Below the pieces are notes generated by a model. It was given only the letters and a program-made list of their open reading frames with translations. It was not told the origin of the DNA and did no database searches. Source: Candidatus Poribacteria bacterium (GTDB lineage Bacteria; Poribacteria; WGA-4E; UBA9662). Taken from it: a DNA stretch of 64,000 nt. This document shows, piece after piece, positions 1-9,346 of this stretch (position 1 is its first letter; every line of letters begins with the position of its first letter). The DNA is taken from contig PAQF01000059.1 in NCBI GenBank assembly GCA_002709695.1, positions 1 to 64,000 of the forward strand, written 5' to 3'. A program made the translations under genes and the position numbers.

Positions 1-3000
1 CTGTCTTCTCAACTGCTTTGATCGTTGCTGTAGCCGTAACTGTCGGTGAACCCGAAGCAGTATCTTTATAATAGAAATCAGCTGTTGTCTGATCAGCACC
101 CACGGTCACCGAAGTAACAACGGTAGCGAAAGCTGCATCGGAAGCGAAAGTACCTGTTTCCGAACTAGACGTCAACCCAACACTAACAGCCTGGGCAGCA
201 GCAGATTCAACACCAGCATCATCAATCAGCTTTACAGTAATTGCCTGAGACGCTTCACCTTTGAATGCGGTTCGAGCAACACTGGAAATCTTCAGGTCAG
301 TTGCACCCTCGGTAGTGGTTACAGCTACACCAGCTGCCAAGGAAACATAAGCACCACTGAAATCGCGCGTAGCACCAGCAAAGGTGTGGCTGCCGACCTC
401 TGTTGGTGACGTGGCATTAGAGTAGACGATGTTAATAGAATTATTAGCACCTAGAGAATTGATAGGCACAATAATGTCCGATCCTGCAGCACCAAAATTG
501 CTAGTAACACTAGCAGCTGAAATGGATCCAGTGGAACCGGAAGCCAAAGACGCCGTTACGCCACCAGCAGAGCCGATGACAGCACTAGGCGCTGTCCAGC
601 CAGTAGGCACTGACAACTTAACAAACCCATTAGCAATATCGCCAACAGTCGTATAAGTAAAGGTAAGCGTCTTGGTACTTCCACCGATAACTGACGTTGG
701 GCTAACCGCTAAACTTCCCGAACCGGCAGAGGCATTAGCCACTGTAACCTCGAGCGTACCAGCAACTGAAGCCGCAACTGAAGCCAGAACACCGGTAGCT
801 GTACCTGTTGATTGAACACCAAAAGTATAACTATTAGCTGCTCCTGGTGCTGTTACATTAGCATAGGTAAAGGTAACCGTTTGGCCAGCTGCCAAGACAG
901 CACCTGTAACTTTAGCTTGTCCAGCAGCATCTTCGACAGCTAGTCCATCAGCATCTACAACAACTGGGAAACTGAGCGTACCAGCTACACCAGTGGAAGC
1001 GACCGTTGTATTAGTTGCATTCGGTGCCGGCCACGCAATTGAAGGAACACTAAACAGAACCGCACCACCATCAACTGGTCCAACAGCAGTATAAACAATA
1101 CTGAAGGAATTACCTGTACTACCAGCAGTAACTGTACCTGTAGTGGAAGAAACAGCAGCTGTTCCTGATCCATCAGCAGCTGAGGTAACCGTAACCGACG
1201 GCTGCGTCAAAATACTGACTAAGCTACCAGTACTGGATCCTTTACTGCTAAAGGCAAAGGAATAGCTTCCCAACTGACTTGGTACCGTTATAGCACTACC
1301 ACCACCATAATTGATAGCTACTGTTTGTCCAGCAGTTAACGATGATACAGGCACTTCAATGGTAGATCCATCACTAGCGATAGTCGCTGTACCAACGGAA
1401 GCACCAGCACCTGCCGTAGCGGTTGTATTAGCCGAAGTAATAACCGGCCAGGCACTACCTGTCGGCAACGCCATCTTGATAGCACCACCATCAATTGTTC
1501 CAGCAGCGGTATAAGTAAAGGTTAAACTAGTTGCATCACCGGCAGCAACACTTGCAGTCTCTGCAGCTACAGTACCAGTACCACTAGCAGCGTTAATTAT
1601 CTCAATAGCCAGAAATCCAGCGACTCCATAATCAGCATCATCTGCTTTCCCCTTAGTGTGAAACTCGAAGGAGGAATAACCGATAGTACCTTGTGCCGTG
1701 GCACCTGAACTACCACTAGCTGCTCCATAACGAACACGGAGAACCTGATCCTTAGCCAAAGAAACAATTGGCACTGTAATAGTATGCCCATCAACGGCTA
1801 CGACTCCTGCAGTACCACCACTAGGCGTTTGCGCTAGCACGTAACCCGCTTGACCAGCATTCAACTGCGGAGCAGTCCAAGGATTAGTTTTATCCGTTGT
1901 CGGAACAATAACCTTCAAGGAACCACCATCCATAGTACCGTCAGCGACCAGTTCAAAGACCAGTTCATTACCAGCCGTAGCAGAAGCAACAGTTGTCAAT
2001 GCACCTGACATAAAGCGCAGCGCCTGCTTACGTCCAGGAGCAACGTTAGTCAAAGTAACCGTCGGTGACAAACCAGTCGGAATACTGGCCAAATCACCCG
2101 TAGCACTAACTTTGGATTGCGGATTAAAGTAAATGGAACCCGCATTAGCTTGAGCTGTACCAGTATAAGTGAAGGTCCTTGTGGCATCTGCAGCCAGAGA
2201 CGCAATAGTCGCAGTTATGGTTCGCCCAGAAACAGCAACAGTGACTCCTGTGCCGCCTGCAATGTTGGCTTCAATAGCCTCTGTTGTAGTGTCTTCCACC
2301 GCTGGTGCAGTCCAACCATCCGGAATAGTTACCGTTACTGCACCTTCAGTAACAACTTCTGAAGCAGTATAGGTAAAGGTATAAGTACCCGCGGTATTGA
2401 CCTCTTTTGTAGCCGGGTCAATAGCCAGCTTACCAGAACCTCCACCAGCCTGAGCTACCGTAATCGACGGTGAGCCGGAAACGATATCAGCCGCAGCAGG
2501 TGAACCAGTAATGGAAGAACGAACATTAAACACAGCAGCTCCCGCAGTTGCTTGAGCTGTTGGTGTCTTATAGGTAAAGACCACTTCATCATCTTCGTCA
2601 ATACCATTGGCCCCAACCGTACCGACATAAGTCTGACCATCAGCACCAATAGCTTCAGCGAAATCCGTCCCAGTATTACTAATACCAGTAATCAAGAGAT
2701 TTCTATCATCATCAGCTGTATCAGGATCATTGACAATCACTGGCGCTGTCCAACCCGCTGGAATCTCCAATGTAACCTGTGCTCCAGCTGCCATAGCTGC
2801 GGCCGGGGTATAGGTTACAACAATATTGGTAGTGAACACCTCACCCACCTTGGTAATAGTGGGACCAGTTGTCAACACAGCTGCACCAGAACCATTCTTG
2901 GCACCGATAACCACAACTTTGGGCGAAACAGCAACACCATCCGCATCCTGAATCGCAAGAAGGTTTGTATCATGACCAGTAGCACTAACAGTAAATTCCA

Positions 3001-6000
3001 AACCGTCGCTGGTATCTGTCGGCGCTATCAGTTCATTGATGGTAAAAGTCACCGTTCCTCCTACTGGCAAAGTATCGATGTAGGCCGTGACAGTACCAGG
3101 TTGTGTCCGTACAAACGGAACCGTGACAGGAGTGGTAGTATCATCCGCAGCCTTCAAGGTCCCACTGGTAACAACCGAAACCTTTATAGGAATGACAGCA
3201 TCAGCCGCATCCTTCAAGACACCATCAGCAGTCCAATTAGCATTTTTAATGGCAAGTGTGTCCCCTGCCATTGTAAAGGTACCAGGCTTAACCAGAGAAA
3301 CGGAACCACCATTCATGGTAGAAGTAGCAGTATAAGTCACAGTATAGTTCACTGTTTCTCCAGCATTTACCTCAGCTGGACTAATCACTGCCGTACCAGT
3401 TCCTCTTCTAGCACTAACAATATCAACGGGTATTCCCGTACCAACTGACGTCCACGCTGTACCATCCGAACTGGTCTGAACCTGGAATAGCGGTGCACTA
3501 TCTCCCAAAGCAGCGGTATTGGGTACCACCGCACCTTTAGTGCTGTCAGTAGCCCCATAATAGAGATTAACAGTCGCACCGTAAGCTAAGCTAACAATGG
3601 GGAAAGAAACCGTCTGCCCAGAATAGCTTGGGTAACCAACAGTTACACCAATATTATTAGCTGACGTATACCCTGGCAACGATGGGTTCCCTTGTGGAGC
3701 AGACCAACCATCTGGCACTATTAGACGAATATACTGACCATCCATCTTACCAGCGGAAGTGTAGTTAAGGGTAACTTTAACCCCAGTATCGCCTGCATGT
3801 ACCTGTTGACGGGTGACTTGTGTGACTGAATTATCAGCATTAGTAATGTCATAATCCGTATCGTTATCTCCTGGATCAGCACGTGTAGCGCCAGTTGTAT
3901 AGTCCACAGCTAAGGTTAACGCACCAGTACCAGTTTCTGGTGCTGCTAATGTGGTTACAAATACCCCCGTATTATCAGTAGGCAAATGACTGGTTTCATC
4001 AGCACTAGCATCCGTTGCAGTACCAGCAGCTTTATCTGTAAAATCAGCACCATTAATAGTCAGAGCAAACACCTGACCCGTTGTTCTGGGAACAGCATCT
4101 GTTGCTGCAGTGACATATTCGTCATCCGCTACGCTCGGCGCAGTCGCATTGTTGTAAGTAATGGTAAGACTCCCACCAGCCTTTAAGGTACCAGTATTGA
4201 CGGAAACCAAAGCGTCAGCTACAGTAACCTCCCCTGCTTCGTTGATTGCAGTGGTGGCATCATCCACAGGCAACGTGGACGTGGTGATTTCACCAACATT
4301 AACTGTAGCATCATCGGTAAATCCTGCCGCTGCCGACCAACGTTTGTCAGCATCACCACTAACAACAGGGATCCTCAAGTACAAATCAGTGGTAGGACTA
4401 ATCTCAACCGGCGTCGTATAAGTAAAGCTAAAGGTATGACCTGTTGAACCAGCGGACACCGAAGCAAGATGGTTAGAACTGGTAACTGTTCCCGCCAGTG
4501 GATCACCATAAGTAGTTTTCAATATAACAGCAGAACCACTTATGTACGCAGCATTGTCAGCATCCCGCTTGCGGTTAAGGGCAGTATCAGTCCGACCAGT
4601 CAGATTACCAGATCTCTGTAAAACAGTAACCGAAGACTCTGCAATGTTATTCGGAGCTGTTCCTTTATAACTGACCTGCAGCACATCATTTGCCGCACCA
4701 ATGGAAGTCATAGCATCAATGGCCACAATAATGGACCGGCCATTGACCGTTATTTTGCTCCCCCAATCTTCTTCAGAGAAAGCCGCATTATTAAGTTTCA
4801 CTTCAATTGTGCGTTCAGCGGCAGTTCCCTTGACAGGCACTGTCCAATCCGAAGGTATTACCAATTCCAGATCACCACTACTAATGTATCGATCAGTAAC
4901 CAAACGATAGTAGAAATCAATGGTTGCCTCACTACCAGCTTGTGTACCAGCACCGTTCATCACCACTTGACGTTCACTATTATTAGCCGGTGTGGTATCA
5001 CCAGTACTAGTAGTGACGATACCAACACCATCGTCACTGACAAAATGAACTGTCGGTACAGAGTCAGGTGCCAGAGCTGTTGTAAAACCAGGACTCGCTG
5101 ATGTATCAGAGGTGGAATTCGCATTAAAGGTCATAGCACCAACACCATTGGCATTCCCAGCCCCAGCAAAAGTCGCTTGATAATATCCCACAGTAACCGA
5201 CTGACCAGCAAGCAAAGACAATTCTTGAACAACAATAGTTCGAGCATCTTCATCAACTACTAACGTACCACCACCTTGCTCAATCCGAACAAAACCGGCA
5301 TCAGAAATCGACTTCGGCGCCTCAGTTGTTGAAACAACCGGTTTCGTGATATCACTATTTAAATTGATTCGGAACGCACCAGTTGCTGCCGCAGCCGTAA
5401 ATTGGAACTGAAAATTATTGACTGTACCATTACGCAAAATGGTCGAAGGTGTGACTGCTAACGTCCCTTTACCTTCTACAGACTGCACATTAACCTCTAA
5501 CGGCAGATTTTCTTTATTGACACCAGCCCTAACCAAACCAGTTGTGGTGTTATTGAGATCAAAACCTGTATAATATGCGGCCAAGGTATCACTCTCTTGA
5601 TCACTTCCTGTTGCCCATGAGTCAGTAGCACCATATCGCATATAAGTTGGGAAATTATACGTTGCAGTTTCAGGGAAACTCAGGTTAGCCAAAGTCACCT
5701 CAATACTCTGTCCAGCAGATAAGGTCACTCCTGTCAATTGCAAATACTTTGCTTGTATAGGTGACAAATCAAGCGCAGTGTAACTGCCTGCCGGTGCAGA
5801 AGTTACGCTGGCATATGCAACACCAGTAGGGCTCGTTGTCTGAGGATTACTACCTAAAGCAGTCACGTAATCAGAATCAATTGCAAACTTTATATCAGCT
5901 CCAGACATAGGGCCAACAGCTTCAAAAGAAAACACGAGTCTTTCATTTGTCGCACCTTTTAAGAACTCGCGTTTAAAAACATCGTCCGTCGTGACATCAG

Positions 6001-8510
6001 CAGTATCCGCACCCGCAGACTGTGTCAGGGGATAAAGAATCGAAGCTTTACCACGCCCTTTAACAACATTGGTTACGTTAACAGCCACCGAACCAGCGGC
6101 AGCAAGTGCACGACCTTCAGCATCCGACCCCTGAGAAGTCGCACTAAAAGTTGACACTCCACCAGCCGGTGGAGCTTTAGCTCCATCATAAGAGATCACG
6201 ATAGTAGCGTCCGCAGCGAGATCAACATCGGTAACGGTGATTGTCCCAGCAGTCGCATCAACGCTCCACTTATCGTTGGCCACAGTAGCGATACTAACGT
6301 TAGTACCTTTCACAAGTTCTGACCAACCAGTCGGAATCTGCACCACAACCTGCCCATTATTCATTTGAGCAAAAGCCGTATAGACAATATCCAAATCTTC
6401 ACTCTCTAAAGAAGCCTGAGTTTCCACTGCTGTAGCAGTACCATCTGTAATAGAAAGCGTACCCGACCCATCAGCAGCATAGTCGACCTCTATCCCTTTA
6501 GTGGCGTCGTTGGGACGAAGCGAAACTGGTTCTACTTGTGGATCAACGACCGGACTCAAATCAACAGTGACATCAGCATAAGCATCCGTATCATCATCAA
6601 AGTTGGTAACCTGGAACCCAATGACATTATTAGCCTTACGAGTTTTCGGCACCTCTACACCGCTATAAGTAAAGACAACCTGCTGGTCTTTACCCAAGGT
6701 GGTGATTTTGTAAATAGCTTGACTTTCAGTTGAAGCATCCGCATCCAAGACTACATTGGCGCTATTGACACTGATGTTAGCTTCAAGGTCCGTGGTCCAA
6801 CCAGTTGGTCGGATAATCTTAATTTTTCCACCGTCCAACTGACCAACAGCTTTATAAGTAATGTTAAAGATATTCCCAGTACTCCCTGCCGTCACAGTAG
6901 TAGTATCCACACCTACCGATCCGGAACCGTTAGCTGCTTTTGTAACTGCCATCGGATAATAATTCAGTACGGGATCAACACCTTTGTTTGTGATAACAGC
7001 CAAACTTCCACTTGCAGTACCACGGGATTTAAAGGTGAATTGGGATCCATCAGCAGAAGCTGTAGATGGTGCTGTAGCAACATATTCGACAGTAATAGAC
7101 TTGGCAGCCTGAATAAAGGTAATAGGAATAGTTAGTTCACGACCCACCAAACTTTCTGTCCCTCGGGTAGCACCATCATCCGTAATTTTCACTCTACCAT
7201 CACCTTCAGTGGCAACCACAGGTACCGGCCAGTTGGCAGGAAACTTGATATGGAAAGCTCCATCACTTATCAACCCAGCCACTGTGTATTTAATGGTAAC
7301 AGTGGTTAAAGCACTAGCAGTTGTAGTCGTGGGAGTCAGCGATATGGTACCGGAACCGTCACCAGCCTGAACAGAAACTTTGGGCTGACTGCCAGTGCCA
7401 AACTTGGTAGCAGGATCAGCTAAACTATCATCATCAGTACCACCATCTGCAATAAGACCATCATCCAACGATGCGTTCGGTGTAGCATAAACTACAAAAC
7501 GCGAGAAACCAGTGGAGGAAGTAGCTGTCGCGCCAGAAGCTGTACCTGTATAACCATAAATAACCGTTAAAGCCTGATTCAATTCCAAAGTACCAACTTT
7601 GATACCAACACCATTACCAGAAAACCCATCAGCGGTACTGACGTCAAAAAGAACTTCTGAAGTGGCATACTGCGCACCATCAGGACCACGAACAATGGTA
7701 TAACCCACCCGACCAGGTTCACCTTGCGGCTCAGTCCAACCAGTTGGCGGAACAATTTCAATTCGACCACCGGTCATAGTACCAGATGCAGTATAAGTAA
7801 AAGTGATAGTATTTCCAGTACTTCCAGCCGAGTAAGGACCTCCAGTAGCTACAACTGTACCGGTACCAACACCTGCACCTTCCACGGTGACTGTCAAATC
7901 GCTAACCTTGAACGGCACACCAAAAGCCGGGCTGGAACTGGCAATACTAATTGCAAAATTGTAAGTCGCTTTAGCAGGAATAGTCACATTAGAATAAGCA
8001 ATTTTCAGTTGATCACCACCACTTAAAGTGGTCAGAGGAACAGTGACCTTGTTACCAGCGTAAGTAATAGTACCAATATCAGCTGCTGTCCCATCACCTT
8101 TGGTAATTTTCAAGTTAGTAGCAGTCGGGGCTGCAAAAGCGGCAGGAATATCCAACACGAGTGAACCACCACTCAACACACCAGTGGCAGAACCAACAGC
8201 AGTATAATACATATCGATCGTCTGTTCAGTTTGACCAGCTGTTTGGGTCTTGGCAGCTACAACAGTATCTTTTTCAAAACTGAGAATACCGGACCCATCT
8301 GCTACCACATCAACATCCATGTTAGCTAAATTTGTTGCATCTTCAGTCACGGTAAAACCCACCAGCCCAACAGTAGTACCAGCTTTAGCAGTATAAACAA
8401 TAGTAATATCTCCATTAGCCGTCGGTGTAACGGTTATGGCTGCTGTTCCCACACCACCACCAACATTAGCACTACCAGAACTTTTCGTAACACCAGCTCC
8501 TACCCAACCA
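1..8510 (-). repeat. Degenerate tandem protein repeat, about 140-160 aa per unit
   Basis: Measured between conserved GW codons, spacing in the C-terminal part is 435, 417, 429, 435 and 438 bp (139-146 aa). It becomes 483, 471, 633 and 507 bp further up, then 1,479 bp with no clear GW, then 474, 432, 507 and 768 bp near the N-terminus. All intervals are multiples of three. The DNA is strongly diverged between units, so the repeats are old and kept at protein level rather than recently amplified. Confidence 0.75.
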
Positions 8511-8719
8511 GCCGGCGGAGTAATAACGATATCGTCGCCACCAGTTGCACCAGTAATATTGATAGTAACACTGTTACCTGAAGAACCAGCAATAAATATG
8601 CTACTGGCAGGAGACACAGTAGCCGCGCCATAGGCCAAGCTGGAAAACAGAGACAACATCACGATCAAGGAAAACACACCAAAAAAGTTTAACTTGCTTG
8701 GAAATGTGTTCGAATTCAT
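1..8719 (-). CDS. Giant secreted repeat protein, C-terminus beyond window
   Basis: One frame stays open from an ATG at 8719 (GGAGG at 8731-8735) to the left edge, giving at least 2,906 codons without a stop. The N-terminus (MNSNTFPSKLNFFGVFSLIV...) is a typical signal peptide with probable cleavage after AYGA near residue 32. The rest is low in aromatic residues and rich in Gly, Ser, Thr, Ala, Val and Asp; I saw no Cys in the roughly 600 residues I read. It is a string of diverged beta-sandwich-like units with the pattern 'V.AGSTGN..TFTYTA' followed by 'P.GW'. The GW tryptophans fall at 8504, 7736, 7229, 6797, 6323, 4844, 4337, 3704, 3233, 2750, 2312, 1877, 1448, 1031 and 596, all in one frame. 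After the last one the sequence changes to a bacterial Ig-like unit containing FYYKD. It is likely an exported surface, matrix or adhesion protein; no catalytic domain was seen. The family name is not recognised. Confidence 0.9.
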   Translation of the reverse strand, partial: MNSNTFPSKLNFFGVFSLIVMLSLFSSLAYGAATVSPASSIFIAGSSGNSVTINITGATGGDDIVITPPAGWVGAGVTKSSGSANVGGGVGTAAITVTPTANGDITIVYTAKAGTTVGLVGFTVTEDATNLANMDVDVVADGSGILSFEKDTVVAAKTQTAGQTEQTIDMYYTAVGSATGVLSGGSLVLDIPAAFAAPTATNLKITKGDGTAADIGTITYAGNKVTVPLTTLSGGDQLKIAYSNVTIPAKATYNFAISIASSSPAFGVPFKVSDLTVTVEGAGVGTGTVVATGGPYSAGSTGNTITFTYTASGTMTGGRIEIVPPTGWTEPQGEPGRVGYTIVRGPDGAQYATSEVLFDVSTADGFSGNGVGIKVGTLELNQALTVIYGYTGTASGATATSSTGFSRFVVYATPNASLDDGLIADGGTDDDSLADPATKFGTGSQPKVSVQAGDGSGTISLTPTTTTASALTTVTIKYTVAGLISDGAFHIKFPANWPVPVVATEGDGRVKITDDGATRGTESLVGRELTIPITFIQAAKSITVEYVATAPSTASADGSQFTFKSRGTASGSLAVITNKGVDPVLNYYPMAVTKAANGSGSVGVDTTTVTAGSTGNIFNITYKAVGQLDGGKIKIIRPTGWTTDLEANISVNSANVVLDADASTESQAIYKITTLGKDQQVVFTYSGVEVPKTRKANNVIGFQVTNFDDDTDAYADVTVDLSPVVDPQVEPVSLRPNDATKGIEVDYAADGSGTLSITDGTATAVETQASLESEDLDIVYTAFAQMNNGQVVVQIPTGWSELVKGTNVSIATVANDKWSVDATAGTITVTDVDLAADATIVISYDGAKAPPAGGVSTFSATSQGSDAEGRALAAAGSVAVNVTNVVKGRGKASILYPLTQSAGADTADVTTDDVFKREFLKGATNERLVFSFEAVGPMSGADIKFAIDSDYVTALGSNPQTTSPTGVAYASVTSAPAGSYTALDLSPIQAKYLQLTGVTLSAGQSIEVTLANLSFPETATYNFPTYMRYGATDSWATGSDQESDTLAAYYTGFDLNNTTTGLVRAGVNKENLPLEVNVQSVEGKGTLAVTPSTILRNGTVNNFQFQFTAAAATGAFRINLNSDITKPVVSTTEAPKSISDAGFVRIEQGGGTLVVDEDARTIVVQELSLLAGQSVTVGYYQATFAGAGNANGVGAMTFNANSTSDTSASPGFTTALAPDSVPTVHFVSDDGVGIVTTSTGDTTPANNSERQVVMNGAGTQAGSEATIDFYYRLVTDRYISSGDLELVIPSDWTVPVKGTAAERTIEVKLNNAAFSEEDWGSKITVNGRSIIVAIDAMTSIGAANDVLQVSYKGTAPNNIAESSVTVLQRSGNLTGRTDTALNRKRDADNAAYISGSAVILKTTYGDPLAGTVTSSNHLASVSAGSTGHTFSFTYTTPVEISPTTDLYLRIPVVSGDADKRWSAAAGFTDDATVNVGEITTSTLPVDDATTAINEAGEVTVADALVSVNTGTLKAGGSLTITYNNATAPSVADDEYVTAATDAVPRTTGQVFALTINGADFTDKAAGTATDASADETSHLPTDNTGVFVTTLAAPETGTGALTLAVDYTTGATRADPGDNDTDYDITNADNSVTQVTRQQVHAGDTGVKVTLNYTSAGKMDGQYIRLIVPDGWSAPQGNPSLPGYTSANNIGVTVGYPSYSGQTVSFPIVSLAYGATVNLYYGATDSTKGAVVPNTAALGDSAPLFQVQTSSDGTAWTSVGTGIPVDIVSARRGTGTAVISPAEVNAGETVNYTVTYTATSTMNGGSVSLVKPGTFTMAGDTLAIKNANWTADGVLKDAADAVIPIKVSVVTSGTLKAADDTTTPVTVPFVRTQPGTVTAYIDTLPVGGTVTFTINELIAPTDTSDGLEFTVSATGHDTNLLAIQDADGVAVSPKVVVIGAKNGSGAAVLTTGPTITKVGEVFTTNIVVTYTPAAAMAAGAQVTLEIPAGWTAPVIVNDPDTADDDRNLLITGISNTGTDFAEAIGADGQTYVGTVGANGIDEDDEVVFTYKTPTAQATAGAAVFNVRSSITGSPAAADIVSGSPSITVAQAGGGSGKLAIDPATKEVNTAGTYTFTYTASEVVTEGAVTVTIPDGWTAPAVEDTTTEAIEANIAGGTGVTVAVSGRTITATIASLAADATRTFTYTGTAQANAGSIYFNPQSKVSATGDLASIPTGLSPTVTLTNVAPGRKQALRFMSGALTTVASATAGNELVFELVADGTMDGGSLKVIVPTTDKTNPWTAPQLNAGQAGYVLAQTPSGGTAGVVAVDGHTITVPIVSLAKDQVLRVRYGAASGSSGATAQGTIGYSSFEFHTKGKADDADYGVAGFLAIEIINAASGTGTVAAETASVAAGDATSLTFTYTAAGTIDGGAIKMALPTGSAWPVITSANTTATAGAGASVGTATIASDGSTIEVPVSSLTAGQTVAINYGGGSAITVPSQLGSYSFAFSSKGSSTGSLVSILTQPSVTVTSAADGSGTAAVSSTTGTVTAGSTGNSFSIVYTAVGPVDGGAVLFSVPSIAWPAPNATNTTVASTGVAGTLSFPVVVDADGLAVEDAAGQAKVTGAVLAAGQTVTFTYANVTAPGAANSYTFGVQSTGTATGVLASVAASVAGTLEVTVANASAGSGSLAVSPTSVIGGSTKTLTFTYTTVGDIANGFVKLSVPTGWTAPSAVIGSAGGVTASLASGSTGSISAASVTSNFGAAGSDIIVPINSLGANNSINIVYSNATSPTEVGSHTFAGATRDFSGAYVSLAAGVAVTTTEGATDLKISSVARTAFKGEASQAITVKLIDDAGVESAAAQAVSVGLTSSSETGTFASDAAFATVVTSVTVGADQTTADFYYKDTASGSPTVTATATIKAVEKT

Positions 8720-8789
8720 AAAGGATTTTTCCTCCATATTGGAATTGTAAAAGTTTGTTTCTCTTCTTTTTTTTCGAGTTTTAACATTC

Positions 8790-8818
8790 AAATTATGATG
8801 TAAAAATGATGGCACCAA
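8790..8818 (-). promoter_or_regulatory. Possible promoter of the giant repeat gene
   Basis: On the minus strand TTGGTG (8818-8813) and TAATTT (8795-8790) are separated by 17 bp, about 70 bp upstream of the ATG. Both boxes are imperfect, so this is only a candidate sigma-70-type promoter. Confidence 0.3.
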
Positions 8819-8888
8819 AACCTACCCCTAATAAACACAAAATCAAGTAATAATAGTATGAATTATTTCAACTAACTTCAAAACCAAC

Positions 8889-8921
8889 AAAAAACCTCAA
8901 GTCCTATAGACGGACTAAAGG
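8889..8921 (-). terminator. Rho-independent terminator of the nfo-HMA gene group
   Basis: On the minus strand a 10-position stem (CCTTTAGTCC / GGACTTGAGG, with a wobble and a mismatch) encloses a 7-nt loop and is followed directly by TTTTTT. It lies about 200 bp downstream of the metal-chaperone stop and upstream of the giant gene, so it would separate the two transcription units. Confidence 0.6.
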
Positions 8922-9038
8922 CTATCTAAACTCTAAAACCTATTCCTACAAACAAAAGACGACATTAACCTTCTTCTTCACTTGGGCCGATCCAACTCAA
9001 GCCCTGACTAACAAAAAACCGGTCATATATATATGGAC

Positions 9039-9053
9039 GTTGTATAATACAAC
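9039..9053. promoter_or_regulatory. Perfect 15-bp palindrome GTTGTATAATACAAC
   Basis: The two 7-bp arms are perfectly complementary around a central A, and the plus strand contains TATAAT. It sits in the 400-bp gap between the giant gene and the metal chaperone. It could be an operator or part of a promoter; nothing else supports a specific role. Confidence 0.3.
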
Positions 9054-9119
9054 AGATACAAAACAATGTCAATACCCTAAACGAAAAAAAGGCCACAAAA
9101 AAACAACTGATTGTTAATT

Positions 9120-9344
9120 CTATTTAAACCAAACAAATTCAAAACCAGCCGTTACAATCGCCGTTTTAAGTTGTTCAAGATCCAAGCGACCCTTCTCAAA
9201 CTTTATCTTGGCTTCACCTTTCTTCAGGTTGACTTTTACCTGCGAAACACCGTCAAGATCTGACACAGCATCCGTGACAGTTTTGACACAATGTTGACAA
9301 GACATACCGTCAATCTTGATCTTCGCTCTTTTCAACATTATCAT
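9120..9344 (-). CDS. HMA-domain metal chaperone (CopZ/MerP-like)
   Basis: A 74-aa protein consisting of one heavy-metal-associated domain. It carries the metal-binding loop GMSCQHC (Cys16 and Cys19) followed by the helix VKTVTDAVSDLDGV, and an otherwise standard beta-alpha-beta-beta-alpha-beta layout. Such proteins bind Cu(I) or a similar soft metal in the cytoplasm and pass it to a P-type ATPase; no such ATPase is in this window. It is the last gene of a minus-strand group, starting 2 nt after the preceding metallo-hydrolase stop, with AAGG upstream of the ATG. An alternative in-frame ATG lies two codons further in. The metal cannot be decided from the sequence alone. Confidence 0.88.
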   Translation of the reverse strand: MIMLKRAKIKIDGMSCQHCVKTVTDAVSDLDGVSQVKVNLKKGEAKIKFEKGRLDLEQLKTAIVTAGFEFVWFK

Positions 9345-9346
9345 AA

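Noticed and set aside
2552-3448. A 298-codon plus-strand open frame, rich in Ser, Asn and Cys.
   Set aside because: It is the antisense shadow of the giant repeat gene: no ribosome site, and composition that mirrors Thr/Val/Gly codons on the other strand.
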